Source: Anaerolineales bacterium
Lineage (GTDB): Bacteria; Chloroflexota; Anaerolineae; Anaerolineales; Villigracilaceae
Length of the DNA stretch: 57,637 nucleotides
NCBI GenBank assembly: GCA_016932715.1
Contig: JAFGCG010000102.1
Span: 1-57,637 of the forward strand
Direction of reading: 5' to 3'
This document shows, piece after piece, positions 1-8,573 of this stretch. The position numbers were made by a program, and so were the translations under genes. The notes under the pieces are model-generated. The model made no database searches. It saw nothing but the letters and a program-made list of their open reading frames with translations, and had not been told where the DNA came from. Position 1 is the stretch's first letter. Each line of letters begins with the position of its first letter.

Positions 1-104
1 GGCCAGCACAGATGGTGCAATGTAGTTTTCTGGCGACTTAAGTTCCATATGTGCCGGTTTTTTGCCTTTAGACGCTAAACAAGTACTCTAACTCGGAGGA
101 CAAC

Positions 105-941
105 ATGTTCGAACTTCCTGAATATACCGTTCTGGCAAAACAAATCAATAAGACGCTGGTTGGGAAAACCATCAAAAAGGGCAATCTGGGCAATTCGCCG
201 CACAAATTCGTCTGGTACAACCGCAAGCCTGACGAGTTTACGCGCTTGACCCGTGGGAAAGTCGTGGGTCGCGCCTGCGTGCAGGGGCGCTGGCTGATCG
301 TTCCGCTCGAGCCAGGGTATAACCTTGTGCTGGGTGAATGCGGAGGCAAGGTCCTTTTTCACCCGGAGGGGGCAGGTTCGGAGCTTCCGGAAAAATATCA
401 CTTGTGGCTTGAGTTCGATGATGGTTCCTCCTTTACCGTCACCACGCAAATGTGGGGCGCCATGGAATTGTTCGAGGCTGGGAAGGAGCAGGAACGGCAG
501 TACATCAAGGGGATGCGCCTCACGCCCGTGGAGCGAGCCTTTACTTTCAAATATTTTTCCGGGTTGATCGATGAACTGCTCGAAGGGGAGAAACGCAGCA
601 CGAAAAGCCTGTTAACGCAGGATCAGCTCATCCCGGGGCTGGGCAACGCCAGCGCCCAGGACATCCTGTTTCACGCCCATCTCCTGCCGCGCCGGCCGCT
701 GTCAGAATTGAGCCCGGGCCATCGCCGTGATCTGTACGAGTCCATTGTCCACACCGTCCGCGAAATCATCGACAATGGGGGCCGTAACGACGAAACCGAT
801 CTGTTCGGGCAGCGGGGAGGCTATGTCCGTTTAATGGATAGTGCTGCTGCCGGGAAACCCTGCCCCGAGTGCGGGACAAAGGTTCAGAAGATCCAGTATT
901 TGGGCGGAGCCTGTTACTTCTGCCCGAAGTGTCAGGTCTAG
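105..941 (+). CDS. Fpg/Nei-family protein lacking the catalytic proline
   Basis: A 278-aa protein with the overall plan of formamidopyrimidine-DNA glycosylase/endonuclease VIII: an N-terminal ELPE motif, a central helical (H2TH-type) region with the PGLGNASAQDILF segment, and a C-terminal zinc finger (CPEC, then CPKC 16 residues later). The start is fixed by GGAGGACAAC just before ATG. In active Fpg/Nei the mature N-terminus is Pro, the Schiff-base nucleophile. Here residue 2 is Phe (MFELPE), although Glu3 is kept. The usual hairpin Lys (RRGK) reads QGRW, and the zinc-finger Arg is also missing (LGGACYF). Base-excision glycosylase/lyase activity by the normal route is therefore doubtful. It may bind DNA or act on an unknown substrate. 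Family assignment is secure; function is not. Confidence 0.85.
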   Translation: MFELPEYTVLAKQINKTLVGKTIKKGNLGNSPHKFVWYNRKPDEFTRLTRGKVVGRACVQGRWLIVPLEPGYNLVLGECGGKVLFHPEGAGSELPEKYHLWLEFDDGSSFTVTTQMWGAMELFEAGKEQERQYIKGMRLTPVERAFTFKYFSGLIDELLEGEKRSTKSLLTQDQLIPGLGNASAQDILFHAHLLPRRPLSELSPGHRRDLYESIVHTVREIIDNGGRNDETDLFGQRGGYVRLMDSAAAGKPCPECGTKVQKIQYLGGACYFCPKCQV

Positions 942-965
942 GAAGTGCATAACATCAGAAACATC

Positions 966-1045
966 ATGTCATTCTGAGCGACCAGCGGGAGCGAAGAATC
1001 CCGCCGCTTTGCGGCGGAGACCCTTCGCTGCGCTCAGGGTGACAT
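966..1045. repeat. Short palindromic intergenic repeat (GTCATTCTGAGCG family)
   Basis: An imperfect inverted repeat of about 80 bp. TGTCATTCTGAGCG at the left end faces CGCTCAGGGTGACA at the right end, with an inner CCGCCGC/GCGGCGG hairpin. It lies between the convergent ends of the Fpg-like gene and the P1 peptidase gene. It carries no ORF. It looks like a REP/MITE-type dispersed element and could also act as a bidirectional mRNA 3' structure. Confidence 0.7.
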
Positions 1046-1081
1046 ATACTCTTTGTCATCGAATTTAGGGACTCTTCAGGT

Positions 1082-2167
1082 CTAGGCTTGTATCCGGTTG
1101 TACCGTTTCATGATCTCAAGCAATTTATCGTGGGGTAATGCCTCGACGGTCACTCCCTTGTGCCCCGTCATTCGTTTGCCTGCGATCAGCGAGTTGATGA
1201 TCGCTTCTTCGGCGGCGTAGGCAGAAGCCTGGAAAAGTGGATCGAGGTAGTCATTGGCAAGATACCTGGCATTCGCGATCGGTTCTTTCGTGATGCCTGT
1301 GCCGGTGGTTGAAAAGGCAAGGAAGATATCGCCGCTGCCGTTGCCGCCCAGGGAACCTGTCCGCGCCATGCCGAGGGAGGCGCGCTTGGCGAGGCGCTTG
1401 AGTTGATGGGGGAGCAGAGGCGCGTCGGTGGCGAGGATGATGATCAAGGAGCCGCTCTCCTGCCGAAAAGGATTCTCACCACTGCTAAATGGCGCGTGCT
1501 CTTTCAGATGCTCGCCGACGGGAACGCCCGCGATCGTGAGCTGGTGACGCCGGCCGAAATTCGATTGCACCAGTGCCCCGATCGTCCAGCCGCCGAGCTT
1601 CTCAGGCAGCTTGCGTGATGATGTGCCTGTGCCGCCCTTGAATTCGTAGCACAGCATGCCCGTCCCGCCGCCGACATTGCCCTCCTCGATCGTCCCGCCT
1701 TGGGCATTCTCCAGCGCCTGCCAGACGTGTTCAGCCTTGACGTGGAATCCGTTCATGTCGTTGAGCCAGCCATCAGCCGTCTCGGTGACTACCGGGCACG
1801 ACCAGCGTTGATAGATCGCGTCGTTCCTCGCCTGCCAGGCGATGATCGTGTCGCGCACGACGCCGACGGAATGGGTATTGGTGATCCCGATGGGACCTTC
1901 CAGCATGCCGCCTTCCTCCACCCAGGCTGCACCGGTCATTTCGCCGTTGCCGTTAAATGCAAATGTCCCCGCGAAGACGGGCTTGTGATTCCGTCCTCCG
2001 CGCGGGTGGATGATGGTGACCCCTGTCCGGGCCGATTCGCCCTCGATAACGGTGGCATACCCAACGGTCACGCCGGGAACGTCGGTGATGGCGTTATAGG
2101 TCCCGGTGGAACCTTCGAATGGAATCCCCAAATCACGCGCCCGCCTCATCCTTTTCTCCTTTCGCAA
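1082..2167 (-). CDS. P1 (DmpA/BapA) family aminopeptidase, self-cleaving
   Basis: A 361-aa protein matching the S58 family of N-terminal-nucleophile hydrolases (L-aminopeptidase/D-esterase DmpA, beta-peptidyl aminopeptidase BapA). Visible landmarks are the ITDVPGVTVGYAT opening (about 27-39), the GNVGGGTGM motif (163-171), a Gly239-Ser240 bond directly before LIIILATDAPLLP, where the family precursor cleaves itself to expose the Ser nucleophile, and GGNGSGDIF (274-282). No signal peptide is seen, so it is probably cytoplasmic. The start could be Met1 or Met7 (MRRARDLG, at 2149); either overlaps the end of the upstream ATP-grasp gene, so the two are probably cotranscribed and translationally coupled. 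The natural substrate cannot be read from sequence. Confidence 0.9.
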   Translation of the reverse strand: MRKEKRMRRARDLGIPFEGSTGTYNAITDVPGVTVGYATVIEGESARTGVTIIHPRGGRNHKPVFAGTFAFNGNGEMTGAAWVEEGGMLEGPIGITNTHSVGVVRDTIIAWQARNDAIYQRWSCPVVTETADGWLNDMNGFHVKAEHVWQALENAQGGTIEEGNVGGGTGMLCYEFKGGTGTSSRKLPEKLGGWTIGALVQSNFGRRHQLTIAGVPVGEHLKEHAPFSSGENPFRQESGSLIIILATDAPLLPHQLKRLAKRASLGMARTGSLGGNGSGDIFLAFSTTGTGITKEPIANARYLANDYLDPLFQASAYAAEEAIINSLIAGKRMTGHKGVTVEALPHDKLLEIMKRYNRIQA

Positions 2168-3032
2168 TCAATACCAGTTGCTGAGCGATAGCCTGCATGA
2201 CTTCATCCGGCACGCCGTCCACGGCCTTGGATTGGACGCGCGTATCGATCCCGTCATTGACATAGTCCACCACAACGAAGGCTTCGAGCGTCAGAGCGAT
2301 CTCGGTCGAGAACCAATCCAGTTTGCAGATCGAGGCGATGCGCTGTGTGATTTCGTGCAGGGGAACCAGCTCGTATCTGTTTTCCTCCTGCGGCGTGACG
2401 GTCGAAAAAACATGGGTCAGTGGATGCCACCAGCATGGAAACGTCCTGCCATTGGCATAGAAGATGCGGAACCAGGCGGGCTGTCCCTGAATGGTGCGGG
2501 ACGTGACCGTTTCCTGGATCAAATACTTTTGTTCGGGGAATTCCATGCGGGCACGCCGGATCTGATCCATGGAAAACGCGCCGAGGATGACGCCTTCGCC
2601 GCCTCCGCCGTGCGAGGGTTTGATCACAAATCGATCGCCGAGGGGAGTCAGGTCCAAATCCGGCAGGACCGGTTGGTCGATGAATGGCGTCAGGAGAATC
2701 GTGTAGGGAGTATAGATGCCTGCGCTGATCAACTCGAGGTGCATCGTGGCTTTGTCTTCCGACCAGGCAGAGACTTCCGCGGGATTGATGCGCCGGACAG
2801 GATGCTGGCGTGACCAGCGATGAATAGGCTCGAAGCGCGGGTCATATTGCGAGCGGTCCAGGATCGTCCGAAAGGTCTTCTCACCCTTGTAAAGTGCCGT
2901 GATCGATTCGAGCAAATCATTGGGCGTAATCTGCCAGAACGATAAACCCTGCTCAATGCAGGCACGTTCATTCATTTGGACGAAATCAACATCGTATTCC
3001 CAATACCAGGGCAGGCAGAGGTCGTAGTGCAT
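2133..3032 (-). CDS. ATP-grasp domain protein
   Basis: A 299-aa protein with the ATP-grasp signature: a FVIKPSHGGGGEGV glycine-rich loop near residue 135, a central YLIQE nucleotide-binding strand, and a C-terminal acidic metal site (STEIAL followed by VVVDYVNDGID). Enzymes with this fold ligate a carboxylate to an amine or similar nucleophile via an acyl phosphate. The specific substrate is not recognisable. It precedes and overlaps the P1 peptidase gene, so synthesis and cleavage of an unusual amide or peptide by the pair is conceivable (inference). A TATAAT box ends 6 nt before the ATG and no Shine-Dalgarno is present, so the mRNA appears leaderless. Confidence 0.75.
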   Translation of the reverse strand: MHYDLCLPWYWEYDVDFVQMNERACIEQGLSFWQITPNDLLESITALYKGEKTFRTILDRSQYDPRFEPIHRWSRQHPVRRINPAEVSAWSEDKATMHLELISAGIYTPYTILLTPFIDQPVLPDLDLTPLGDRFVIKPSHGGGGEGVILGAFSMDQIRRARMEFPEQKYLIQETVTSRTIQGQPAWFRIFYANGRTFPCWWHPLTHVFSTVTPQEENRYELVPLHEITQRIASICKLDWFSTEIALTLEAFVVVDYVNDGIDTRVQSKAVDGVPDEVMQAIAQQLVLIAKGEKDEAGA

Positions 3033-3038
3033 GGGGCA

Positions 3039-3067
3039 ATTATACGGGATGAATTCATAGCAAACAA
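3039..3067 (-). promoter_or_regulatory. Promoter of ATP-grasp/P1 peptidase pair (leaderless)
   Basis: Reading on the minus strand, TTGTTT (3067-3062), a 17-bp spacer and TATAAT (3044-3039) precede the ATG at 3032 by 6 nt, placing the expected transcription start on or beside the start codon. Confidence 0.6.
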
Positions 3068-3097
3068 AAAGAGGCAGACCTTTGTCCGCCTCTTTTT
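3066..3097 (-). terminator. Rho-independent terminator of the subtilase gene
   Basis: AAAAAGAGGC and GCCTCTTTTT flank a 12-nt loop. On the minus strand it follows the subtilase stop codon at 3120 and ends in a T run. It overlaps the -35 region of the next promoter. Confidence 0.8.
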
Positions 3098-3119
3098 GTT
3101 AACTTACCATGTACCTGTG

Positions 3120-6100
3120 TTATTTGACGATCTGAATTCCGTCGGTGATCTCGCCGGAGAAGCCGTTCGCGGATCCATCCCAGTAGGCGCTAAATGTGCA
3201 GGAGGTTGTCGATCCGAGCGAGCCGGGGGTACAGATGAAGATATCTGACCCATCACCACTTGCACCGCTCACACTAAATGTGCCGAGTGTACTCAGATAG
3301 AGTTGATTGCTGGCAGGATCGACCCACAAGCCATTGACATCCTCGGAAGAGGAGCTGTTTAGGCCCACGTCGGAACCATCGAAATAGAGGGTCCAGCCGC
3401 TCCCGCTCGCGTTCAGCGCGATCAGGTCTTCATCACCGCCCGAGGCGCCGGATACACTAAACGAACCCGTCGTGCTGACGAGCAAACGACCATCCGGCGC
3501 AAAATCGATCGCGTCGATATCCTCACTGGTTGTGGTGAGGCCCACGCTCGAGCCATCGAAATAGAGCGAGAACGCCCCGGCGGTGGTGCTGCCAAGGGAT
3601 GTGGGCGTAAAGCGGATGATATCCGAGTCGTCCACCGTTCCCAGCCCGCTGACCGTCGTCGCCGCGTCGAGACTTAAGAGGATGCTTCCGTCAGACATCA
3701 GCGCGAATGCATTCACATCGCCCGTGATCCCGACATCCGAGCCATCAAAGTACATCGACCAGGTTCCTGTTCCGGTGTTGTAGGCGAGGATATCCTCATC
3801 ATTGAACGCAACACCGCCAGCGGTTCCATTGGTGGTCGAGCTGACGTACACCACAGCGCTGCCACCTGGAGTGGGTGTGATCGTTGGGGTAGCCGTGGGA
3901 GTAAACGTCGGCGTAATTGTCGGTGTGTTGCTGGGTGTTGGGGTTGGACCCGTACCCATCGAACCGCCATCCACGACCAGTGCAAATTTTTGCGGACCAT
4001 TGGGAACGTTATAACCGCTCACCGTAACGGTATAGGTACCGACGCCGGGGTTCTGAATGTAAACATTCTCCACATTGTTGCGCCGGTCAGCGGTGCCGCC
4101 AGTTGCGCTCCAGCCACCGGAGAAGACGTTCCCGCGGAACGTGCCGCTGGGACCCGTGACCATGAGGTCGAGATCGTTGACAAGATTGATCGACGCCGTT
4201 TCAGTGGAGGGATAATCTGACCAGACGAGCGTCACTTTGAGCGGATCGCCGGTTGAATTGACGGTGAAGGATCGAGTACCACTGGTGGCGAGCCCCGTTC
4301 CCTCATCGACGAATTGGATCGTCCCATCGGTTGCGCCGTCCAGGTTGATGCGTCCCCAGCCTTCGTGAACGTTCGGGATGGGGAAGTCATTGTCGTTCGC
4401 GCCGTCATTGTTCTCATCCGACATATCCACCGCGGAATTGATAACAGTTGCCTTGACGAGCGCGGCGCTGGCATTCACACCATGCGCTTTATTATAGTAG
4501 TCTCTTACAACAGTTACGCCACCCGCCGCAATGGGATTGGACATCGACGTGCCGCCCATGTATTTGTACTCGACATTGTAGGGCATGCCCCAGCCATCCC
4601 ACTGGTATACGCCGTTCTGCGGGTTGACCGGGTCTCCGTAACCTTCCTGGTACAGGCTGGAGAACGCGGACAAAATCCATGTGCCGGGAGCAACCACATC
4701 CGGTTTGATGCGGCTGTCATCCGTGGGACCACGGCTGGACCACGAAGCCATCTGCTGGGGATTGCCTGCCGTCACGTCACTGTAAAGAGGCTCGGCAGAG
4801 AAGTCGCTGCCATAACGTTCGCCCCAGGTGCCGAGGTAGTTCATGCCGCCCATGCTGCTGCAGGTCTCACCAGCCTGGTAGGCATCCTGTGAAGTGTAGG
4901 TCAGGCTCGTATCGCAGGGCCAGTTATCGGCGCGGGCGTTCTCGCTTGCACCGATCGTCAGGACATTCTTTGCCGTCGCAGGCGAACCGATGGAGTCATT
5001 ATCCACGACGCCGTTCGAGTTCGCATCGATTCCTTCATTGCCCGCTGAGAAGGTGATCACCATGTCGCGGTTGGTCCATATGAAGGAGTCGGTATTGGCG
5101 CTGTCAGCCGTATAATCGCCGGCCTGGGCTGAACCCCATGAATTGGAATGGATGCGCGCACCCGCGTTATATGCCTGCTGATACAGGGTCTTCAGATCAT
5201 CTGGCAGGCCCGTCAGGAAATAGCCGTTTGCAGGCCAGCCGCCCAGGATCTGACAGTAGTTGGTGATGGTTGCCCAGTTCTCCGTGGACTGGAAGAACAG
5301 CCTTGCAGCAGGGGCAACACCGCGGCCTTGTCCACCCGGGTCTCCGCCGCTTAACACCGAACCGGCGGTGTGTGTGCCATGCCCCGAGTCCACATCGATC
5401 GAACCGTCATTGGTAATGGATTGGAAGCAGCCGCCGGCCGAGCCGGGCCAGTTGTAAATCCCAACAATGCGGCTGGACGGGATATCGGGATGGGCAGTTG
5501 TCGTGGTCCCGCCGCCGAGACCGGTATCTGCGACCGCAGCGATTTGCGAGGAGCCGTCATACCCGCGCGAATTTGCAGCAGTCGCGCCGATGATGTCGTC
5601 AGCTGAGTCATTCGCTGCGGGCCCGCTCTCCTTGCTCAATTTTTCGTTGAGGTAATAATTGCTGACGGATGCGACGTCATCCACCGCCGCGATCGCATCG
5701 ACGAACGAGCCGTTCGCCGCGACGATCATGAGACCATCCTCGAAGCTGAGAACTTCCGCGCCCGTACGCACGATCAGCGATCGGACACTCCCGAAATCTG
5801 ATCCCCTTTCGATGCGGATGCGGTAAAGGTTCTTTTCGCCATCGCGTCTCAGATTCCTTCCAAGCTTGAAATGTGACTGGAAGGGAATCACTTCGCTGAC
5901 AAAGTTCATCTGCTGTACACGATTTGCGATACCCCGATTCATGCGGACTTTGAACGCGAAGTCCGGCATGTAATCCAGGATTTCCGCGCCTTCCGCGCTG
6001 ACCGCGTCCTTCCAGGATTGTTCAATGGGTCCTATAAACTGCACGATGAAGTACTTTTGACTCCCCTGCTGGGCGAACTGGCTTTGCGCGGGAATAAAAT

Positions 6101-6218
6101 CGCCGCCCTTCAGATGAATATACACATCTGAGCGTGCGGCGGGAGCCATTGCCGTGGACCCCAGTACAAGGGTCAGGGCGATAATGGCAGTGACAAGATA
6201 CCTGGATGCCTTGTTCAT
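3120..6218 (-). CDS. Secreted subtilisin-like (S8) serine protease with C-terminal repeat region
   Basis: A 1032-aa extracellular protease. The start is set at 6218 because AGGAG sits 7 nt upstream. A signal peptide follows (basic NKASRY, hydrophobic LVTAIIALTLVLGS, then APAAR). A long propeptide-like region leads to the catalytic domain with the triad: Asp in AVADTGLGGG, His in SGHGTHTAGS, Ser in GGTSMSNPIAAGG. Next is a P-proprotein/CARDB-like beta domain (SGTRSFTVNSTGDPLKVTLVW), a Thr/Pro linker, and about 260 residues of four repeats each carrying a variant of YFDGSDVG, resembling beta-propeller blades. No sortase or S-layer anchor is visible. Probable role is degradation of external protein. 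The long leader and own promoter suggest a monocistronic unit. Confidence 0.9.
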   Translation of the reverse strand: MNKASRYLVTAIIALTLVLGSTAMAPAARSDVYIHLKGGDFIPAQSQFAQQGSQKYFIVQFIGPIEQSWKDAVSAEGAEILDYMPDFAFKVRMNRGIANRVQQMNFVSEVIPFQSHFKLGRNLRRDGEKNLYRIRIERGSDFGSVRSLIVRTGAEVLSFEDGLMIVAANGSFVDAIAAVDDVASVSNYYLNEKLSKESGPAANDSADDIIGATAANSRGYDGSSQIAAVADTGLGGGTTTTAHPDIPSSRIVGIYNWPGSAGGCFQSITNDGSIDVDSGHGTHTAGSVLSGGDPGGQGRGVAPAARLFFQSTENWATITNYCQILGGWPANGYFLTGLPDDLKTLYQQAYNAGARIHSNSWGSAQAGDYTADSANTDSFIWTNRDMVITFSAGNEGIDANSNGVVDNDSIGSPATAKNVLTIGASENARADNWPCDTSLTYTSQDAYQAGETCSSMGGMNYLGTWGERYGSDFSAEPLYSDVTAGNPQQMASWSSRGPTDDSRIKPDVVAPGTWILSAFSSLYQEGYGDPVNPQNGVYQWDGWGMPYNVEYKYMGGTSMSNPIAAGGVTVVRDYYNKAHGVNASAALVKATVINSAVDMSDENNDGANDNDFPIPNVHEGWGRINLDGATDGTIQFVDEGTGLATSGTRSFTVNSTGDPLKVTLVWSDYPSTETASINLVNDLDLMVTGPSGTFRGNVFSGGWSATGGTADRRNNVENVYIQNPGVGTYTVTVSGYNVPNGPQKFALVVDGGSMGTGPTPTPSNTPTITPTFTPTATPTITPTPGGSAVVYVSSTTNGTAGGVAFNDEDILAYNTGTGTWSMYFDGSDVGITGDVNAFALMSDGSILLSLDAATTVSGLGTVDDSDIIRFTPTSLGSTTAGAFSLYFDGSSVGLTTTSEDIDAIDFAPDGRLLVSTTGSFSVSGASGGDEDLIALNASGSGWTLYFDGSDVGLNSSSSEDVNGLWVDPASNQLYLSTLGTFSVSGASGDGSDIFICTPGSLGSTTSCTFSAYWDGSANGFSGEITDGIQIVK

Positions 6219-6248
6219 ACACATTCTCCTCTTTGGGTGATAATTTGA

Positions 6249-6274
6249 AAACGCTGATCTACGCAAGTCAGCGT
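6249..6274. repeat. Hairpin in the subtilase leader
   Basis: AACGCTGA and TCAGCGTT flank a 10-nt loop about 30 nt upstream of the subtilase start. It could be an mRNA 5' stabilising hairpin or a remnant of the CGCTGA-type repeat also seen near 57.6 kb. Confidence 0.5.
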
Positions 6275-6338
6275 TTATACACAAGGTTCTACCGTCGATT
6301 TATTGAATTCTAAGATTGGGAGCAGATAATATTGGCGA

Positions 6339-6366
6339 ATTCTACTTCAATTCCATTCCATGTCAA
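6339..6366 (-). promoter_or_regulatory. Promoter of the subtilase gene
   Basis: Minus strand TTGACA (6366-6361), a 16-bp spacer and TAGAAT (6344-6339) predict a leader of about 115 nt. Apart from this and the hairpin above, the gap between 6219 and 6675 shows nothing recognisable. Confidence 0.65.
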
Positions 6367-6675
6367 TTGCAATGCAAGCCTGTGCCGTGGCTTTCTCAAA
6401 TTAATGTCAGACAAGAGTTTTGAACCGCAAACGAATGAATTGCGCCAAAATGACTGAAAGACTTTGCTTATAGGCATTCTCCTTCCTCTTCATAAGAGAG
6501 AACAGGGAGGCTCCAAAATACCTGCCTGGCAGAATATGTGTTCAGCTCAATCATGACATCGTGAAAGTCAAATTGTTTTATTATGTTCCAACTGGAATTC
6601 TTTGCAGAAAACCGATTACAATGGGCAGACTTACCGGCGTCCTATATTAGCCCGGTACGTGGAAAGGATTTAGAT

Positions 6676-7164
6676 ATGAGTATGGATACGGTACAAAATA
6701 ATATGGTGGTTTCTATGGAATATACACTGCACGTGGATGAGGAAGAGATCGACTCATCCAAGGGACAGGACCCACTGCAGTTTCTCGTAGGTCACGGCAA
6801 TATCATCTCCGGGTTGGAACGCGAAATGATTGGCATGAAAGTGGGTCAGAGCAAGGAGGTCGTCATCCTGCCCGCGGATGGCTATGGTGAATTCGATGAA
6901 AATGCGTTTATGAACGTGCCGCGCACTGCGTTTCCCCAGGATATCCCTGTGGAAGAAGGGACGGAAATAACGGTCAGGGATGATTCGGGCCAACCGCGCT
7001 ACGCACGCATCGATACTGTCGAGGACGATACCGTCACACTGAACTTCAATCACCCGCTGGCCGGAGATGAGCTGCATTTCAATGTAAAAGTCGTGGGTGT
7101 ACGCGAGCCCTCCTCCGAAGAGTTGGAGCATGGACATGTCCACCAGGATGGACACCATCACTAA
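6676..7164 (+). CDS. SlyD-like FKBP-type peptidyl-prolyl cis-trans isomerase
   Basis: A 162-aa protein of the SlyD group: an FKBP core interrupted by the insert-in-flap chaperone domain (PADGYGEFDENAFMNVPRTAF onward) and a metal-binding His-rich tail (HGHVHQDGHHH). The core opening (MEYTLHVDEEEIDSS) and the GLEREMIGMKVG loop are typical. It isomerises Xaa-Pro bonds in folding proteins, and family members also handle nickel through the His tail. The start at 6676 is chosen because GGAAAGG precedes it and homology begins there; an upstream in-frame Met at 6583 would add 31 non-homologous residues. The gene stands alone between divergent and convergent neighbours and ends at a terminator. Confidence 0.9.
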   Translation: MSMDTVQNNMVVSMEYTLHVDEEEIDSSKGQDPLQFLVGHGNIISGLEREMIGMKVGQSKEVVILPADGYGEFDENAFMNVPRTAFPQDIPVEEGTEITVRDDSGQPRYARIDTVEDDTVTLNFNHPLAGDELHFNVKVVGVREPSSEELEHGHVHQDGHHH

Positions 7165-7188
7165 TTTTACTGACCCTCCTCACCAAAT

Positions 7189-7220
7189 AACAGTCCCGCC
7201 TTTCGGCGGGACTGTTTGTT
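7189..7220. terminator. Bidirectional terminator between FKBP and MFS genes
   Basis: A perfect 12-bp stem (AACAGTCCCGCC / GGCGGGACTGTT) with a 4-nt TTTC loop, followed by T-rich sequence. It serves two convergent genes. Confidence 0.85.
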
Positions 7221-8475
7221 AATCTGCAGCCGGGAAGGGCACAGCCTCTTCTTGCACGGGAATAAACTGCTTGCGCGCGCCGAGGCGCAGGTGTAACACG
7301 TAGTAGGCGAGCACGGAGAGTCCGCAGATAGCTCCGCCAGCGTACCAGAGCAGGTTCGGGTTGTAATTGTCCAGAATATAACCCGCCGCGCCGGCGCCGA
7401 CCACCGAAGGGATCGCCCAGGAAAGTCCGAACATTGCCATGTAGCGTCCACGCATGGCTTCGGGGGCGAAGTTGGCGGCAATCGTCTGGCTGGTGGGCAC
7501 GACGATCATTTCGCCGATCGTGATAATGACGATGTTGAGCATGAACAAAACATATGTGGTGACCACACCGAATAACGCGAAGCCGATCATGTAGAAGACC
7601 GTGCCGATCGCCATCATCAGGAAGGGCGGGCGGTACTTGATGACCCGCGAGACCCAGAACTGGAAGAGCACCACAGTGATGGCGCTGACGGTCATCAGGA
7701 AGCCATAACCACTCGGGTCGATGCTGTGATTGTCTCGCAAATACACCGAAAGCGAATTATACATTTGCTGGTAAACGAGCAGCATGAGTATGCCCGCTAC
7801 GATGAAAGCCATGAACGCGAGATCCTTCAGGACCACGCGATACCCGATGACTGTTTGCAGGAAGGACTCGCTTTCGGCATGGGCATGCGGCTCCGGCTTT
7901 GTCTCCGGGATGAGGCGGAAGATGATCGCCGCGACCACACAACTGACGACCGCATCGATCACGAACAGATAGAAGAAGTTTATATCCGCCAGAAAGCCGC
8001 CGATGGTCGGTCCGATCATCCAGGAAAGATTGCCGACCACGCGCAGGATGCCGAAGCCTTCCTGTCTCTTGTTTTCCGGAAGGATATCGGCGATCATGGC
8101 GTCATGGGCGGGATGGGCAACACTCGAGAGCAAGCCAACGAAGGCCATCAGCGGATACAGGATATTGAGCTCCGTGACCAGCCCGAACGTCAGTGTGCTG
8201 ATGGCGCTGAAGACCAGCCCGAACAGGATCAGCTGCTTGCGGCCGAATTTGTCGGTCAACGCGCCGCCGATCGTGCTGCCGATCAGCCCGAAGAACGACG
8301 AAATCCCCAGCAGGATGCCTGCCTGTGTCATGCCGACGCTGAATTTTTGCGTGATGTAGAGGGCAAAGAACGGGAAGAGCAGCGTGCCTCCGACGCGGTC
8401 GATGAAACTCACGCCGACAACGACCCAGAATAAGCGCGGGAACTCGTGATAGATTTTATTAATACGGGAAAGCAT
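7219..8475 (-). CDS. MFS transporter (paralog 1 of the export locus)
   Basis: A 418-aa polytopic protein with about 12 membrane segments and the major-facilitator loop 2-3 motif (GGALTDKFGRKQ, about 72-83). The N-terminal half matches drug/sugar efflux MFS proteins. It is strikingly similar to the 423-aa MFS gene at 11569-12840, sharing EFPRLFW, GGT(L/I)LFPFF, MT(Q/E)AGILLG and NPAHEAM/HPAHDAM blocks, so the two are duplicates. It lies about 100 nt downstream of the second ABC-2 permease on the same strand and ends at a terminator, so it is probably the last gene of that operon. Substrate unknown; export is more likely than import given the context. Confidence 0.88.
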   Translation of the reverse strand: MLSRINKIYHEFPRLFWVVVGVSFIDRVGGTLLFPFFALYITQKFSVGMTQAGILLGISSFFGLIGSTIGGALTDKFGRKQLILFGLVFSAISTLTFGLVTELNILYPLMAFVGLLSSVAHPAHDAMIADILPENKRQEGFGILRVVGNLSWMIGPTIGGFLADINFFYLFVIDAVVSCVVAAIIFRLIPETKPEPHAHAESESFLQTVIGYRVVLKDLAFMAFIVAGILMLLVYQQMYNSLSVYLRDNHSIDPSGYGFLMTVSAITVVLFQFWVSRVIKYRPPFLMMAIGTVFYMIGFALFGVVTTYVLFMLNIVIITIGEMIVVPTSQTIAANFAPEAMRGRYMAMFGLSWAIPSVVGAGAAGYILDNYNPNLLWYAGGAICGLSVLAYYVLHLRLGARKQFIPVQEEAVPFPAAD

Positions 8476-8573
8476 TTACGTCCTTTCGAGTTGGAGACGC
8501 CAATTATTGCACATCTGTTCTATTTTGAAAAGAGGTAAATTTTGCCGTGCAGAGCCTTCCCCTCTGGTCTGAC

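Noticed and set aside
2106..2813. 235-aa plus-strand ORF opposite the ATP-grasp gene
   Set aside because: Shadow ORF; the minus frame carries the ATP-grasp motifs.
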